A stretch of 64,000 nt of DNA from Roseovarius indicus. GTDB taxonomy: Bacteria; Pseudomonadota; Alphaproteobacteria; Rhodobacterales; Rhodobacteraceae. How positions within the stretch are numbered: position 1 is the stretch's first letter; every line of letters starts with the position of its first letter. Where the stretch lies: contig NZ_CP031598.1 of NCBI RefSeq assembly GCF_008728195.1, positions 744,001-808,000 on the forward strand, written 5' to 3'. Positions 8,732-17,159 of this stretch are shown here, in pieces. The translations under genes were made by a program, and so were the position numbers. A model generated the notes under the pieces. The model was not told the DNA's origin. It did not search any database and saw nothing but the letters and a program-made list of their open reading frames with translations.

Positions 8732-9243
8732 GTCTCGGCCCCCTTTGCGGGGGGCAGGACCGTGGCGACGATGCGGGCCACGAGGACCACGACCGTGAGC
8801 GCCATGCCGATATTGAGGCCGAGATAGACGGACCAGTAGGTGAAGGGTGTGCCGATGATGTCCTGGAAGGCGCCGACGCGCATGACGGGGCGGCCGTGCC
8901 AGAGGATGACGGCGGCCAGCGCCGCCATGACGATGTCGAAGATCAGGTTGCGGAGTTTCCGGGTGCGGTCGCCGAGATGGTCGGAAAGGAGGTCGGCGGC
9001 GATGTTCTCGCGGTGCATCAGGACGAGGGGCAGGCCGAGGAAGGCCAGCCAGATCATCGCGATCTTGGCAAGCTGGTCATAGGCCGAGAAGCCGGAGCCG
9101 ATGAGGTAACGGTCCATCGCCTGGGCGAACATGGTCACCGCGATGGTGACCATGAGGGCGAAGACAACGAAACAGAGCACCTGCCGAAGCAGGCGCTCTG
9201 CCACGGCCGCGGTGCGGCCGTAAACCGATCTTTCGTGGCTCAT
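8728..9243 (-). CDS. dctQ: TRAP transporter small permease (DctQ type), second set
   Basis: A 171-residue four-helix membrane subunit. The frame stays open upstream to 9588, but that part overlaps dctP in antiphase and is proline/serine-rich. The ATG at 9241-9243 gives the normal N-terminus MSHERSVYGRTAAV. The segment AKIAMIWLAFLGLPLVLMHREN matches the DctQ signature. It starts 4 bp after the dctP stop and overlaps dctM by 4 bp. Confidence 0.9.
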   Translation of the reverse strand: MSHERSVYGRTAAVAERLLRQVLCFVVFALMVTIAVTMFAQAMDRYLIGSGFSAYDQLAKIAMIWLAFLGLPLVLMHRENIAADLLSDHLGDRTRKLRNLIFDIVMAALAAVILWHGRPVMRVGAFQDIIGTPFTYWSVYLGLNIGMALTVVVLVARIVATVLPPAKGAET

Positions 9244-9247
9244 GGGC

Positions 9248-10240
9248 TTACTGGATCGCCTTGATCTCGTCGATGAAACCTTCGGGCCAGTCGGTGCCTT
9301 CGTATTGCTCGGCGATGCCGGCAAGGGCCTTGCGGAAGGCGTCCTGGTCGGGCTCGGTATAGGTGACGCCCTGTTCCTTGAACATCTCGATGGCTTCGGC
9401 TTCGAGCTTGGCTTCCTCGGCGGAGGTGATCTCTCCGCCCGCTTCGGCGGCGGTGCGGATGGCCTCTTGCTGGTCTTCGCTGAGCGACTGCCAGAGCTGT
9501 TCGGAGATGAACCAGCCGGTGGCCTCGTACGCGTGGTCGGTGGCCGACCAGTACTTGGCGACCTCGTGGAACTTGAGCGGGACGGCAAGGTCGAAGCCGT
9601 TGTCCTGCCCTTCGACGAGGCCCTTGGACATGCCGGTGTAAATCTCCGTCATCGACATCGGCACGGTCTGGACGCCCATCGTCTTGAACATGTCCTGGAA
9701 GATGGCGAGGCCGGGGACGCGGAGCTTCATGCCTTCGAGGTCGGCGGGTGTTTCGATCGGGCCCTCGGTGGTCTGGATCGCGCGGGGCGAGCGGTTGCCC
9801 CAGGCGCCGATGATGCGCACGCCGGTCTCGGCGGCGATGTCGTCGTAGATCTGCTGGAAGACCTCGCTGTTGAGCGCCTTCTGGGCGTGTTCGCGGTCGC
9901 GGAACAGGTAGGGGGCGTAGATGACCTTGAGCGGGCCGGCACCCTTGAGGAAGAGGCCGGAGCCCAGGCCGAAATAGCCCATCTCGACATTGCCGAGCTG
10001 CATGCCGGTGAGCATTTGCTGGATGTCGCCAAGCTGGCCGTCGGTGTAGACGGCGGCGGTCATGTCGCCATCGGTTTCCTCGGCCAGCACTTCGGCGAAG
10101 CGGTTCATCGCCTTGTCCCACGGGCTTCCTGCAGCGGAAATCGTGCCGATCCGCAGTTCGCGTGCGTCGGAGATGTCGGCAAATGCAACGGTGGCGATGG
10201 CCGTGAGGGCGACGAGGCCCCCGCGTATGAAAGTCTTCAT
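9248..10240 (-). CDS. dctP: TRAP transporter substrate-binding protein (DctP type), second set
   Basis: A 330-residue periplasmic receptor. A Sec signal peptide covers about residues 1-26 and is followed by ELRIGTISAAGSPWD. The segment GMKLRVPGLAIFQDMFKTMG holds the carboxylate-binding arginine, and MTEIYTGMSKGLVEGQDNG is the family signature. GGGAGG lies just before the ATG. It leads the reverse transporter operon; the 222 bp upstream up to the small ORF at 10463 presumably hold its promoter. The ligand is unknown, but the aminotransferase upstream on the same strand makes an amino acid or keto acid plausible. Confidence 0.92.
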   Translation of the reverse strand: MKTFIRGGLVALTAIATVAFADISDARELRIGTISAAGSPWDKAMNRFAEVLAEETDGDMTAAVYTDGQLGDIQQMLTGMQLGNVEMGYFGLGSGLFLKGAGPLKVIYAPYLFRDREHAQKALNSEVFQQIYDDIAAETGVRIIGAWGNRSPRAIQTTEGPIETPADLEGMKLRVPGLAIFQDMFKTMGVQTVPMSMTEIYTGMSKGLVEGQDNGFDLAVPLKFHEVAKYWSATDHAYEATGWFISEQLWQSLSEDQQEAIRTAAEAGGEITSAEEAKLEAEAIEMFKEQGVTYTEPDQDAFRKALAGIAEQYEGTDWPEGFIDEIKAIQ

Positions 10241-10462
10241 GGTATCCTCCCTTGCGCCCGGTGGGCGCAGTCACTCTGCCCGCAGCATAGACGCCGAGGC
10301 GGGGGAGGATGTAGTCGTGATTTTGGAAGGGAGTGTTGCGGAAAACGTAACGCGGGCTGCGTTGGAGGGTTTCCCGGGGGGGTGAGACCGGCGGGGTCGG
10401 CTGATGTCGATCCCGTCGGTGTCAGAGGGCCGTGGCCGGATCGGGCACGGCGGTCTTGCGTC

Positions 10463-10594
10463 TTAGCCTGCGTGGGCGTGTTTGCCGAGCGCAGGTGCCG
10501 GACGGCGGAAGAACGCGCGGAAGGCGTCGCGGATATAGGCGGCGCGGTATTCGCGGGCGGCTTCGAGAACGGCGCGGGTTTCGTGGTCGTACAT
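10463..10594 (-). CDS. 43-residue small protein of unknown function
   Basis: A short reading frame starting at ATG 10594 behind an AAGAGG Shine-Dalgarno seven bases upstream. The product begins MYDHETRAVLEAAREY and has a basic stretch, RDAFRAFFRR, that would form an amphipathic helix, like many short roseobacter proteins of unknown role. The frame remains open upstream to ATG 10699, which would add a cysteine-rich stretch (CNFC, CC), but that start has no ribosome-binding site and the extra part lies over an AT-rich promoter-like region with a palindrome. The short form is preferred. No function can be assigned. Confidence 0.5.
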   Translation of the reverse strand: MYDHETRAVLEAAREYRAAYIRDAFRAFFRRPAPALGKHAHAG

Positions 10595-10668
10595 TTTAGT
10601 GCCTCTTGGGGTTGTCTTGATACCCAAGGCATATAGAAATTCTGCGCTGCAGCAAAACCCGTAATCCG

Positions 10669-10683
10669 GCAATGCCGCATTGC
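10669..10683. promoter_or_regulatory. 7-1-7 palindrome upstream of the small gene
   Basis: GCAATGC and GCATTGC are perfect inverted copies around a single C. The site lies about 75 bp upstream of the 43-residue gene and just after the aminotransferase stop. The spacing and symmetry fit an operator for a dimeric repressor. The bound protein is unknown. Confidence 0.3.
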
Positions 10684-10720
10684 AGAAATTGCAAGTCATG
10701 AGGCCGGGCGGTGGCCGGTA

Positions 10721-12040
10721 TCAGATGGCCGCGTCGATGGCGGTGGCCAGCTTGTCGGTCAGTTCGTCAAGCTGGGCGTCCTCGATGATGAACGGCGGCG
10801 CCAGCATCACGTGATCGCCGTGCTTGCCGTCGATGGTGCCGGACATCGGGTAGCAGATAAGCCCTTGTTCAAAAGCGGCTTTCTTGATCTTGCCCGAAAC
10901 ACCTTTGGCTGGGTCGAACGCTTCCTTCGTGTCGCGGTCGGCGACGATCTCGATGCCGTAGAAGAGGCCGCGGCCGCGCAGGTCGCCGATATGGGGGTGT
11001 TGGCCGAAGCGGTCGGCGAGGCGGTCGGCGAGCTTGTCGCCCTGGGTTTGCACGCGCTGCAAGAGGCCGCGGTCGAGAATGGCGGACACCACGGCGAGGC
11101 CGGCGGCGGCGGCGGTGGGGTGGCCGTTATAGGTGTGGCCGTGCTGGAAGAAGCCGGTGCCCTCTTCGATGGTCTTGTAGATGTGGCTGGAGCAGAGCAT
11201 GGCGCCGATGGGCTGGTAGCCCGCGCCGAGGCCCTTGGCGATGCAGGCGATATCGGGGGCGATGCCATCCTGTTCGCAGGCGAAGAGGGTGCCGGTGCGG
11301 CCCATGCCGCACATCACCTCGTCGAGGATCAGCAGGATATCGTACTTGTCGCAGATCTCGCGGATGCGTTTGAAATAGCCGGGGGCGGGGACGAGCGTGC
11401 CGGCGGTGGCGCCGACGACGGGCTCGGCCATGAAGGCCATGACGGTATCGGGCCCGACGCGGAGGAGCTCGTCTTCGAGCGCCTGGGCGGCGCGCTGGCC
11501 GTAATCCTCGAGGCTCTCGCCGTCGTGGCGGAGGCGGTATTCGTAGCAGGGGTCGATATGGGTGACGTCGAGCAGGAGCGGGCCGAATTGCGCCCGGCGC
11601 CATTCGTTGCCGCCGGCGGAAAGGGCGCCGATGGTGTTGCCGTGGTAGCTTTGCTTGCGCGAGATCAGGCGGGCGCGCTGGGGTTCACCCTTTTCGACCC
11701 AGTATTGCCGGGCAAGCTTGATCGCCGCCTCGGTGGCCTCGGAGCCGCCGGAGACATAGTAGACGCGGTCGAGGTCGCCGGGGGCGTTGGCGATGAGGAG
11801 GTCGGCCAGCTGCTCGGCCGGTTCGGAGGTAAAGAAACCGGTATGGGCAAAGGCGATCTTGTCGAGCTGGGCCTTCACGGCGTCGGTGATCTCGGGGTCG
11901 TTGTGCCCGAGGCAGGAGACCGCCGCGCCGCCCGAAGCGTCAAGATATCGTTTACCGGATGCGTCGATGAGGTAGCAGCCCTCGCCGCCCACGGCGACCG
12001 GGGGATTGAGGCGGGTGTGGCGCGGGAAGACGTGAGACAT
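10721..12040 (-). CDS. Class III PLP-dependent aminotransferase
   Basis: A 439-residue fold-type I transaminase that moves an amino group from an omega-amino acid or amine to a keto acid. Visible features are the N-terminal GEGCYLIDASGKRYLDASGGAAVSCLGH, the cofactor-binding YVSGGSEATEAAIKLARQYW, the LILDEVMCGMGRTG aspartate motif and the Schiff-base lysine in ACIAKGLGAGYQP. The start at ATG 12040 has GCAGGAG upstream; a 20-residue in-frame extension to 12100 looks non-coding. It stands alone, divergent from the tungstate transporter genes. It could be beta-alanine- or ornithine-type; the substrate is not determined. Confidence 0.9.
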   Translation of the reverse strand: MSHVFPRHTRLNPPVAVGGEGCYLIDASGKRYLDASGGAAVSCLGHNDPEITDAVKAQLDKIAFAHTGFFTSEPAEQLADLLIANAPGDLDRVYYVSGGSEATEAAIKLARQYWVEKGEPQRARLISRKQSYHGNTIGALSAGGNEWRRAQFGPLLLDVTHIDPCYEYRLRHDGESLEDYGQRAAQALEDELLRVGPDTVMAFMAEPVVGATAGTLVPAPGYFKRIREICDKYDILLILDEVMCGMGRTGTLFACEQDGIAPDIACIAKGLGAGYQPIGAMLCSSHIYKTIEEGTGFFQHGHTYNGHPTAAAAGLAVVSAILDRGLLQRVQTQGDKLADRLADRFGQHPHIGDLRGRGLFYGIEIVADRDTKEAFDPAKGVSGKIKKAAFEQGLICYPMSGTIDGKHGDHVMLAPPFIIEDAQLDELTDKLATAIDAAI

Positions 12041-12355
12041 CGGTGGCTCCTGCAGGAAGTTCGGCGTTTTGCGATGACAGTATCGCGCGGTGCGGGGCAA
12101 AGTCCAAGGGGGCGGCGGTGGATGGCGCGGGGCGCGCCGTAGCGGCCGGAGGCGCGGGGACTTCGGGTGAGTCCGTTGCTGCGCCGAAGCATGCCTGCAT
12201 AATCATGCAAAATTTACTTACGGTGCGAACGGTCTAGTCAAATTGGCCAGCCCGGCGGCGCGGTTTATCCCCCCTTCCATACAAAGCTTCCCTTGTGAGA
12301 CCCGGTGTCGCGAGGCTAAAATCGGGGCAACGAGGCAGGGAGGGTTTCGGAAATT
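12041..12355. other. Divergent promoter region between aminotransferase and tupB
   Basis: No gene is seen in these 315 bases. The region must hold the promoters for both divergent genes. An AT-rich stretch at about 12196-12225 contains TGCAT and ATGCA as an inverted pair around four bases (12196-12209), a possible operator or part of the aminotransferase promoter. The rest is GC-rich without strong hairpins. Confidence 0.4.
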
Positions 12356-13066
12356 ATGCAAGATTTCGGGGAGGCTTTCGCGCTGGCTTTCGGTCTTGTG
12401 CTGTCGCCCACCGGCGATCTGCTGGAGATCGTCGGCCTCTCCCTGCGTGTGAGCCTGACGGCGACGGCGCTGGCCTGCCTGATCGGCCTTCCGCTTGGTG
12501 CGTTGCTGGCGGTGACGCGATTCCCCGGGCGGGGGGCGGTGCTGGTGATGATCAACGCGCTGATGGGGCTGCCGCCGGTGGTGGTGGGGCTTCTGGTCTA
12601 TCTCAACCTGTCGCGGGCCGGGCCGCTGGGCTTTCTCGGCCTGCTTTACACGCCCACGGCGATGATCATCGCGCAGACGATCCTGATCACGCCCATCGTG
12701 GCGGCGCTGTCGCGGCAGATCCTCGAAGATCTCAATGCCGAGTATTCCGAGCATTTCCGCTCGCTTTGCCTGAGCCGGTGGCAGACCGTGCAGGCGCTGT
12801 TGTGGGACGGGCGTTATGCGCTTCTGACGGTCGGGCTGGCCGGGTTCGGGCGGGCCGTGGCCGAGGTGGGCGCGGTGATGATCGTGGGCGGCAATATCGA
12901 CCACCTGACGCGGGTGATGACCACGGCGATCGCGCTGGAGACCTCGAAGGGGGAGCTGGCGCTGGCCCTGGCGCTGGGGATCATCCTGATGGCGATCGCG
13001 CTGGGGGTGAATGCGCTGGTGCAGTCGTTGCGGATGTCGGCGGAGAGGCGGAATGTATATGCGTGA
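12356..13066 (+). CDS. tupB: Tungstate ABC transporter permease
   Basis: Inner-membrane subunit of a tungstate-type oxyanion ABC transporter, 236 residues with about five hydrophobic helices. It carries the permease coupling motif in the EYSEHFRSLCLSRWQTVQALLW to GLAGFGRAVAEVGAVMIVGGNI region, which is typical of TupB/WtpB proteins. GGGAGG lies 12 bases before the ATG. The gene overlaps the ATPase gene by 14 bp and is followed by the TupA-type binding protein, so the order is permease, ATPase, receptor. With the formate dehydrogenase next door, the transported ion is most likely tungstate, although molybdate cannot be excluded. Confidence 0.87.
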   Translation: MQDFGEAFALAFGLVLSPTGDLLEIVGLSLRVSLTATALACLIGLPLGALLAVTRFPGRGAVLVMINALMGLPPVVVGLLVYLNLSRAGPLGFLGLLYTPTAMIIAQTILITPIVAALSRQILEDLNAEYSEHFRSLCLSRWQTVQALLWDGRYALLTVGLAGFGRAVAEVGAVMIVGGNIDHLTRVMTTAIALETSKGELALALALGIILMAIALGVNALVQSLRMSAERRNVYA

Positions 13067-13802
13067 CCTGACCTTTCCCGACGTGGCGCAGCGTATCGAG
13101 ACCGACCTCATGCCCTTGCAGGTCGAGGGGCTGCGGCTGACCTTTGACGGCAAGACGGTGCTGGACGGGCTGGACCTGACCGTCAGCGACATGGGCTGCA
13201 CCGTGATCATGGGGCCGAACGGATCGGGCAAGAGCCAGCTTCTGAAGCTCATTCACGGGCTAAAACGGCCGGATGCGGGGCGGATCGCGTGGAACGGGCG
13301 GGCCGCGACGGCGGTGACCGCGCGGCAGGCACTGGTGTTCCAGAAACCGGTGCTTCTGCGGCGGTCGGTGGCGGCGAATATCGATTTCGTGCTGAAGGCG
13401 CGACGGCGGGACCGGTCGTTGCGGGACAGCGTGCTGGAGCATGTGGGCCTTGCGGACAAGGCCCGCCAGCCGGCGCGGCAGCTGTCGGGCGGCGAGGCGC
13501 AGCGGCTGATGCTGGGCCGGGCGCTGGCGACGGAGCCGGAGGTGCTGCTGCTGGACGAGCCGACCGCGAGCCTTGACCCGGCCTCGGTTCTGGCGATCGA
13601 GCGGATCATTCTGCGGGCGCGAGAGCGGGGGGTGAAGGTCTTCCTCGTGACGCATGACATGGGGCAGGCGAGGCGGCTGGCCGACGAGGTGGTGTTCCTG
13701 CATCGCGGCCGCATCCTCGAGCATGCCCCGGCAGACGAGTTTTTCCCGGAGCCGGAGACACAGCCGGCGCGGGATTATCTGAACGGCAGGATTGTCGTCT
13801 AA
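13053..13802 (+). CDS. tupC: Tungstate ABC transporter ATP-binding protein
   Basis: ABC-type ATPase of 249 residues that powers the tungstate importer. It shows Walker A GPNGSGKS, the Q-loop VFQKPVLLRRSVAANI, signature LSGGEAQR, Walker B VLLLDEPTASLDP and the switch histidine in VFLVTHDMGQ. The frame is open from 13011, but ATG 13053 is preceded by GGAGAGGCGG; ATG 13059 is the alternative. It overlaps the permease end and is followed 24 bp later by the binding protein. The short chain, lacking a TOBE domain, fits TupC rather than ModC. Confidence 0.88.
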   Translation: MYMRDLTFPDVAQRIETDLMPLQVEGLRLTFDGKTVLDGLDLTVSDMGCTVIMGPNGSGKSQLLKLIHGLKRPDAGRIAWNGRAATAVTARQALVFQKPVLLRRSVAANIDFVLKARRRDRSLRDSVLEHVGLADKARQPARQLSGGEAQRLMLGRALATEPEVLLLDEPTASLDPASVLAIERIILRARERGVKVFLVTHDMGQARRLADEVVFLHRGRILEHAPADEFFPEPETQPARDYLNGRIVV

Positions 13803-13825
13803 CACCGACCACCAAAGGAGCTCTC

Positions 13826-14647
13826 ATGAAACTCAGAACGCTGATGGCCGCCGCCCTCGTGGCGCTGGCCCCTGTCACCGCGACGGCCGACGACTCGATC
13901 ATCGTGCAGTCGACCACCTCGACCGCCAATTCGGGGCTGTATGATTACCTGCTGCCGATCTTCACCGACAAGACCGGGATCACGGTCAACGTGGTGGCCG
14001 TGGGCACGGGCCAGGCGATCAAGAACGCGGCGAATTGCGATGGTGACGTGCTGCTGGTGCATGCCAAGCCCGCGGAGGAGAAATTCGTGGCCGAGGGCGG
14101 CGGGACCAAGCGCACCGACCTGATGTACAACGATTTTGTCATCGTGGGCCCGGCAGATGACCCGGCCGGTGTGGCCGGCATGGAGGATGTCGAGGCGGCG
14201 CTGACCAAGATCGCCGAGAGCGAGGCGCTGTTTGCCTCGCGCGGCGACGATTCCGGCACGCACAAGAAGGAAAAGGCGCTGTGGAAGGCCGCCGGTGTCG
14301 ACCCCGCAGAGGGCTCGGGCGCGTGGTATCGCGAGACGGGTTCGGGCATGGGCGCGACGCTCAATGCCGGGATCGGGATGGGCGCCTACGTGATGACCGA
14401 CCGGGCGACCTGGATCAGCTTTGCCAACAAGCAGGAATACGGGATCGTGGTCGAGGGCGATGACGACCTGTTCAACCAGTACGGGGTCATTCCGCTGAAC
14501 CCCGAGAAGTGTCCTTCGGTAAATGTCGAGGCAGCTCAGACGTTTAACGACTGGCTGGTGTCGAGCGAAGGCCAGGAGGCGATTGGCGCCTACATGGTGG
14601 ACGGGCAGCAACTGTTCTTCCCCAACGCGCCTGAACAGGGTAGCTAA
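13826..14647 (+). CDS. tupA: Tungstate-binding periplasmic protein
   Basis: High-affinity oxyanion receptor, 273 residues. A signal peptide covers residues 1 to about 22 (cleavage near TATADDS). The mature protein opens with the TupA hallmark STTSTANSGLYDYLLP and continues VNVVAVGTGQAIKNA; the serine/threonine run binds the oxyanion. AAAGGAG sits before the ATG. It is the third gene of the uptake operon, 24 bp after the ATPase. The assignment to tungstate over molybdate rests on the TupA-type N-terminus and the neighbouring formate dehydrogenase. Confidence 0.9.
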   Translation: MKLRTLMAAALVALAPVTATADDSIIVQSTTSTANSGLYDYLLPIFTDKTGITVNVVAVGTGQAIKNAANCDGDVLLVHAKPAEEKFVAEGGGTKRTDLMYNDFVIVGPADDPAGVAGMEDVEAALTKIAESEALFASRGDDSGTHKKEKALWKAAGVDPAEGSGAWYRETGSGMGATLNAGIGMGAYVMTDRATWISFANKQEYGIVVEGDDDLFNQYGVIPLNPEKCPSVNVEAAQTFNDWLVSSEGQEAIGAYMVDGQQLFFPNAPEQGS

Positions 14648-14699
14648 GCAGGGCCGGGGCGCTTGTTGGAGTGGGCCTCGGAAGACCTGAGGCGGCGAG

Positions 14700-15569
14700 A
14701 TGAGCGACCCGGAATTCATGACTGTGCCCGAGCTGGCCGCGTTGCTGCGGATCAAGGAGCGCAAGGTCTATGACCTTGCCGCTTCGGGCGAGGTGCCCTG
14801 TACGCGGGCGACGGGGAAGCTGTTGTTTCCCGAGCGTGGCATCCGGGCATGGCTGGACGATCATTCGGACGGGGGGCTGGCGAAACCGCCGCGCCCCGCC
14901 GTGCTTTTGGGCAGTCATGATCCGTTGCTGGACTGGGCCGTGCGCGAGTCGCGGTGCGGCCTGGCGAGTTATTTCGACGGGTCGAGCGATGGTTTGACCC
15001 GGTTTTTGGCAAGGGAAGGCGTGGCCGCGGGGCTGCATCTGCTGGACGCCGAGGGCCGGGAGTGGAATATCCCGACGGTGGCGCGGACCTGTGGCGGGCG
15101 GAACGCCGTGTTGGTGAGATTTGCCAAGCGGGCCAGGGGGTTGGTGCTTGGCCGCGAGGTGTCGGGCGTGGCGGAGATGGCCGACCTGAAGGGGCGCCGG
15201 GTGGTGCCGCGGCAGCCGGATTCGGGGAGTGACGTGCTGTTTGTGCAGCTGGCGGCGAAGGCGGGGTTGCGGTCCGGGGATATGGACCTGGCCGAGATCG
15301 CGCGGACGGAGACCGAGGCGGTGCAGGCGGTGGCGCGGGGTGATGCGGAGGCGACGCTGGGGCTGGAGACGCTGGCCAAGGATTTCGGGCTGCCTTTCGT
15401 GCCGCTGATCGAGGAAAGGTTTGATTTGCTGGTGCATCGGCGGGCGTGGTTCGACACGCCGTTGCAGCGGCTGATGACGTTCTGCCAGTCGGAGGCGATG
15501 ATGGCGCGGGCCGAGCATATGGGGGGCTATGACCTGACCGGGCTGGGCACGGTGCGGTGGAACGCGTGA
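14700..15569 (+). CDS. HTH/binding-protein-like regulator, probably oxyanion-responsive
   Basis: A 289-residue one-component regulator. Residues about 7-55 form an excisionase-type helix-turn-helix (MTVPELAALLRIKERKVYDLAASGEVP, with RATGKLLFPERGIRAW after it). The remaining 220 residues resemble a periplasmic-binding-protein fold of the PBP-like type often fused to such DNA-binding domains beside molybdate or tungstate genes. It has no signal peptide and acts in the cytoplasm. It lies 52 bp after tupA in the same direction, so it probably senses tungstate or molybdate and controls tup and perhaps the FDH genes. The domain call is good; the ligand is inferred from neighbours. Confidence 0.8.
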   Translation: MSDPEFMTVPELAALLRIKERKVYDLAASGEVPCTRATGKLLFPERGIRAWLDDHSDGGLAKPPRPAVLLGSHDPLLDWAVRESRCGLASYFDGSSDGLTRFLAREGVAAGLHLLDAEGREWNIPTVARTCGGRNAVLVRFAKRARGLVLGREVSGVAEMADLKGRRVVPRQPDSGSDVLFVQLAAKAGLRSGDMDLAEIARTETEAVQAVARGDAEATLGLETLAKDFGLPFVPLIEERFDLLVHRRAWFDTPLQRLMTFCQSEAMMARAEHMGGYDLTGLGTVRWNA

Positions 15570-15605
15570 TTCGAAGGTTAACGGCTTTGTTTTGCTGGGG
15601 TTGGG

Positions 15606-15649
15606 ACGTCGGTATCACGTCGGTATTTTGTCGGTATTGCGTCGGTGTT
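15606..15649. repeat. Four tandem 11-bp direct repeats
   Basis: Four consecutive 11-base units starting at 15606, 15617, 15628 and 15639 share the core GTCGGTAT or GTCGGTGT (ACGTCGGTATC, ACGTCGGTATT, TTGTCGGTATT, GCGTCGGTGTT). The 11-base period is close to one helical turn, so a protein could bind every unit on the same face of the DNA. The array lies in the 228-bp space between the convergent ends of the HTH-PBP regulator and the response regulator. Confidence 0.7.
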
Positions 15650-15797
15650 CGGGTCTGTGGGGCGCTTGGTTAATGCGGCGCACCGGGCGCAACGGGCGAG
15701 ATGTTGTGTGGGGCGCAACGGCGGGCTTCGCCCTCGATTCCGCGCTGGTATCCGCTCAAACGGTTCTGGGTACCGCGGCCCGCCGATGCGCGGCGCA

Positions 15798-17159
15798 CTA
15801 GCCTTCCCAGACAGCCACTTTTCGGTCGATCGTCTTGCGGGACACGCCCAGCCTTCGGGCGGCCTCGGCGCGATTGCCGCCGCAGAGGTCGAGGATGCGC
15901 AGGATGTGGCGTTGCACCACGTCGTCGAGGTTTTCCATCGCGCGGGCGCCGGTGACGCGGCTGTCGCCGTCGAATTCGGGGGGGAATTCGCCGAGGATGA
16001 CGGAGCGTTCGATCAGGTTCTTCAGTTCGCGCACGTTGCCGGGCCAGTCGTAGCGGCGCATCTTCAGGAGCGTTTCGGCCGAGAGTTCCAGCGCGGGCAG
16101 GCCGAGGGTGGTAGAGAATTGGCCGATGAAGAGGGCGGCGAGTTCGGTGATATCCTCGGAGCGGTCCTTGAGGGGCGGCATGTGGATGCGGACCACGTTC
16201 ATGCGGTGGTAGAGGTCGGCGCGGAAGCGGCCCTGTTCGACGGCTTCCTCGAGATTGGCGTTAGTGGCGAAGAGCAGGCGGAGGTTGAGGGGGAATTCGC
16301 GTTCTGCCCCGATGGGGCGGACGCGCTGATCGTCGAGGGCGCGGAGGAGGGCGGCCTGGGCCTGTTCCGGCATCTGGGCGATCTCGTCGAGGAAGAGCGT
16401 GCCGCCATCGGCCAGCAGGAAAAGCCCCGGCTTGAGGTCGTCGCCCGGGCCGTTGATGCCGAAAAGCTCTTCGGCGATGTGGTCGGGGGCGATGGCGGCG
16501 CAGTTGATGGTGACGAAGGGGCGCGCCGCGCGGTCGGAGAGTTGATGCAGGTGGCGGGCGGCCAGTTCCTTGCCGGTGCCGCTGGCGCCGGTGAAAAGCA
16601 CGGGCGTGGGCAGGGGGGCGAGTTTCTTGAGCATGGCGCGCACTTCCGACATCACGTCGGAGGTGCCGAGGAGGCGGCCGGATTGCGGATCGCTGTTCAA
16701 CTCGTGCCGCAGGAGCGTGTTGTCGCGGCGCAGGTACTTGCGGTCGAGGGTGCGGGCGACGGCGCTGACGATCTGGTTGGCGCGGAAGGGTTTGAGGACG
16801 AAATCGCTGACGCCGGCGCGGAGCGCGGCGATGGCGGTTTCGAGATCGGCATAGGCGGTGATCAGGATCGTGTCGGCGAGGAAGCCGAGGCGGCGCTGTT
16901 CGAGCACCCATTCCAGCCCCGTCTTGTTGGGCATGACGTTGTCGAGGATCACGAGGTCGAAATGATGCTCGTCGAGCTTGGCGGAGGCCTCGTCGGCGGA
17001 GGCGGCCATCTCGATGCGCTTGACGCGAGGTTCGAGGGTTTTCAGGAGGAAGTTGCGCATGCCCGGCTCGTCGTCGATCACCAGGATCGAGGCGCCGGCA
17101 AGGTCGCTGCCGTAGTCTTCGGGGGTGATGCGGTGGCGGGCCTCAGTCAAGGCGGACAC
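15798..17159 (-). CDS. NtrC-like response regulator lacking GAFTGA
   Basis: A 453-residue response regulator. The receiver domain (about 23-140) has the acidic pair in VIDDE, phosphoacceptor Asp73 in ILDNVMP and the lysine in VLKPF. The AAA+ domain has Walker A GASGTGKE (191-198) and Walker [11 protein letters not shown] Fis-type HTH ends the chain ([18 protein letters not shown]). The GAFTGA loop that contacts sigma-54 is absent: ELFG is followed by [11 protein letters not shown] before LFLLADGG. Such proteins, for example Rhodobacter NtrC and HupR, can work with sigma-70 polymerase. GTG 17159 is chosen because the longer frame to 17237 overlaps the small membrane gene; TTG 17150 is an alternative. 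It is last in the FDH operon. Confidence 0.88.
   Translation of the reverse strand: MSALTEARHRITPEDYGSDLAGASILVIDDEPGMRNFLLKTLEPRVKRIEMAASADEASAKLDEHHFDLVILDNVMPNKTGLEWVLEQRRLGFLADTILITAYADLETAIAALRAGVSDFVLKPFRANQIVSAVARTLDRKYLRRDNTLLRHELNSDPQSGRLLGTSDVMSEVRAMLKKLAPLPTPVLFTGASGTGKELAARHLHQLSDRAARPFVTINCAAIAPDHIAEELFGINGPGDDLKPGLFLLADGGTLFLDEIAQMPEQAQAALLRALDDQRVRPIGAEREFPLNLRLLFATNANLEEAVEQGRFRADLYHRMNVVRIHMPPLKDRSEDITELAALFIGQFSTTLGLPALELSAETLLKMRRYDWPGNVRELKNLIERSVILGEFPPEFDGDSRVTGARAMENLDDVVQRHILRILDLCGGNRAEAARRLGVSRKTIDRKVAVWEG

Noticed and set aside
10595..10699. A longer form of the 43-residue protein with CNFC and CC cysteine pairs, suggesting a zinc ribbon
   Set aside because: The upstream ATG lacks a Shine-Dalgarno, and the extra codons lie over a palindrome and AT-rich promoter-like sequence. 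The shorter start has AAGAGG at good spacing.
15606..15649. A CRISPR-like array
   Set aside because: The units are 11 bp and directly tandem, without spacers, and there are no cas genes.
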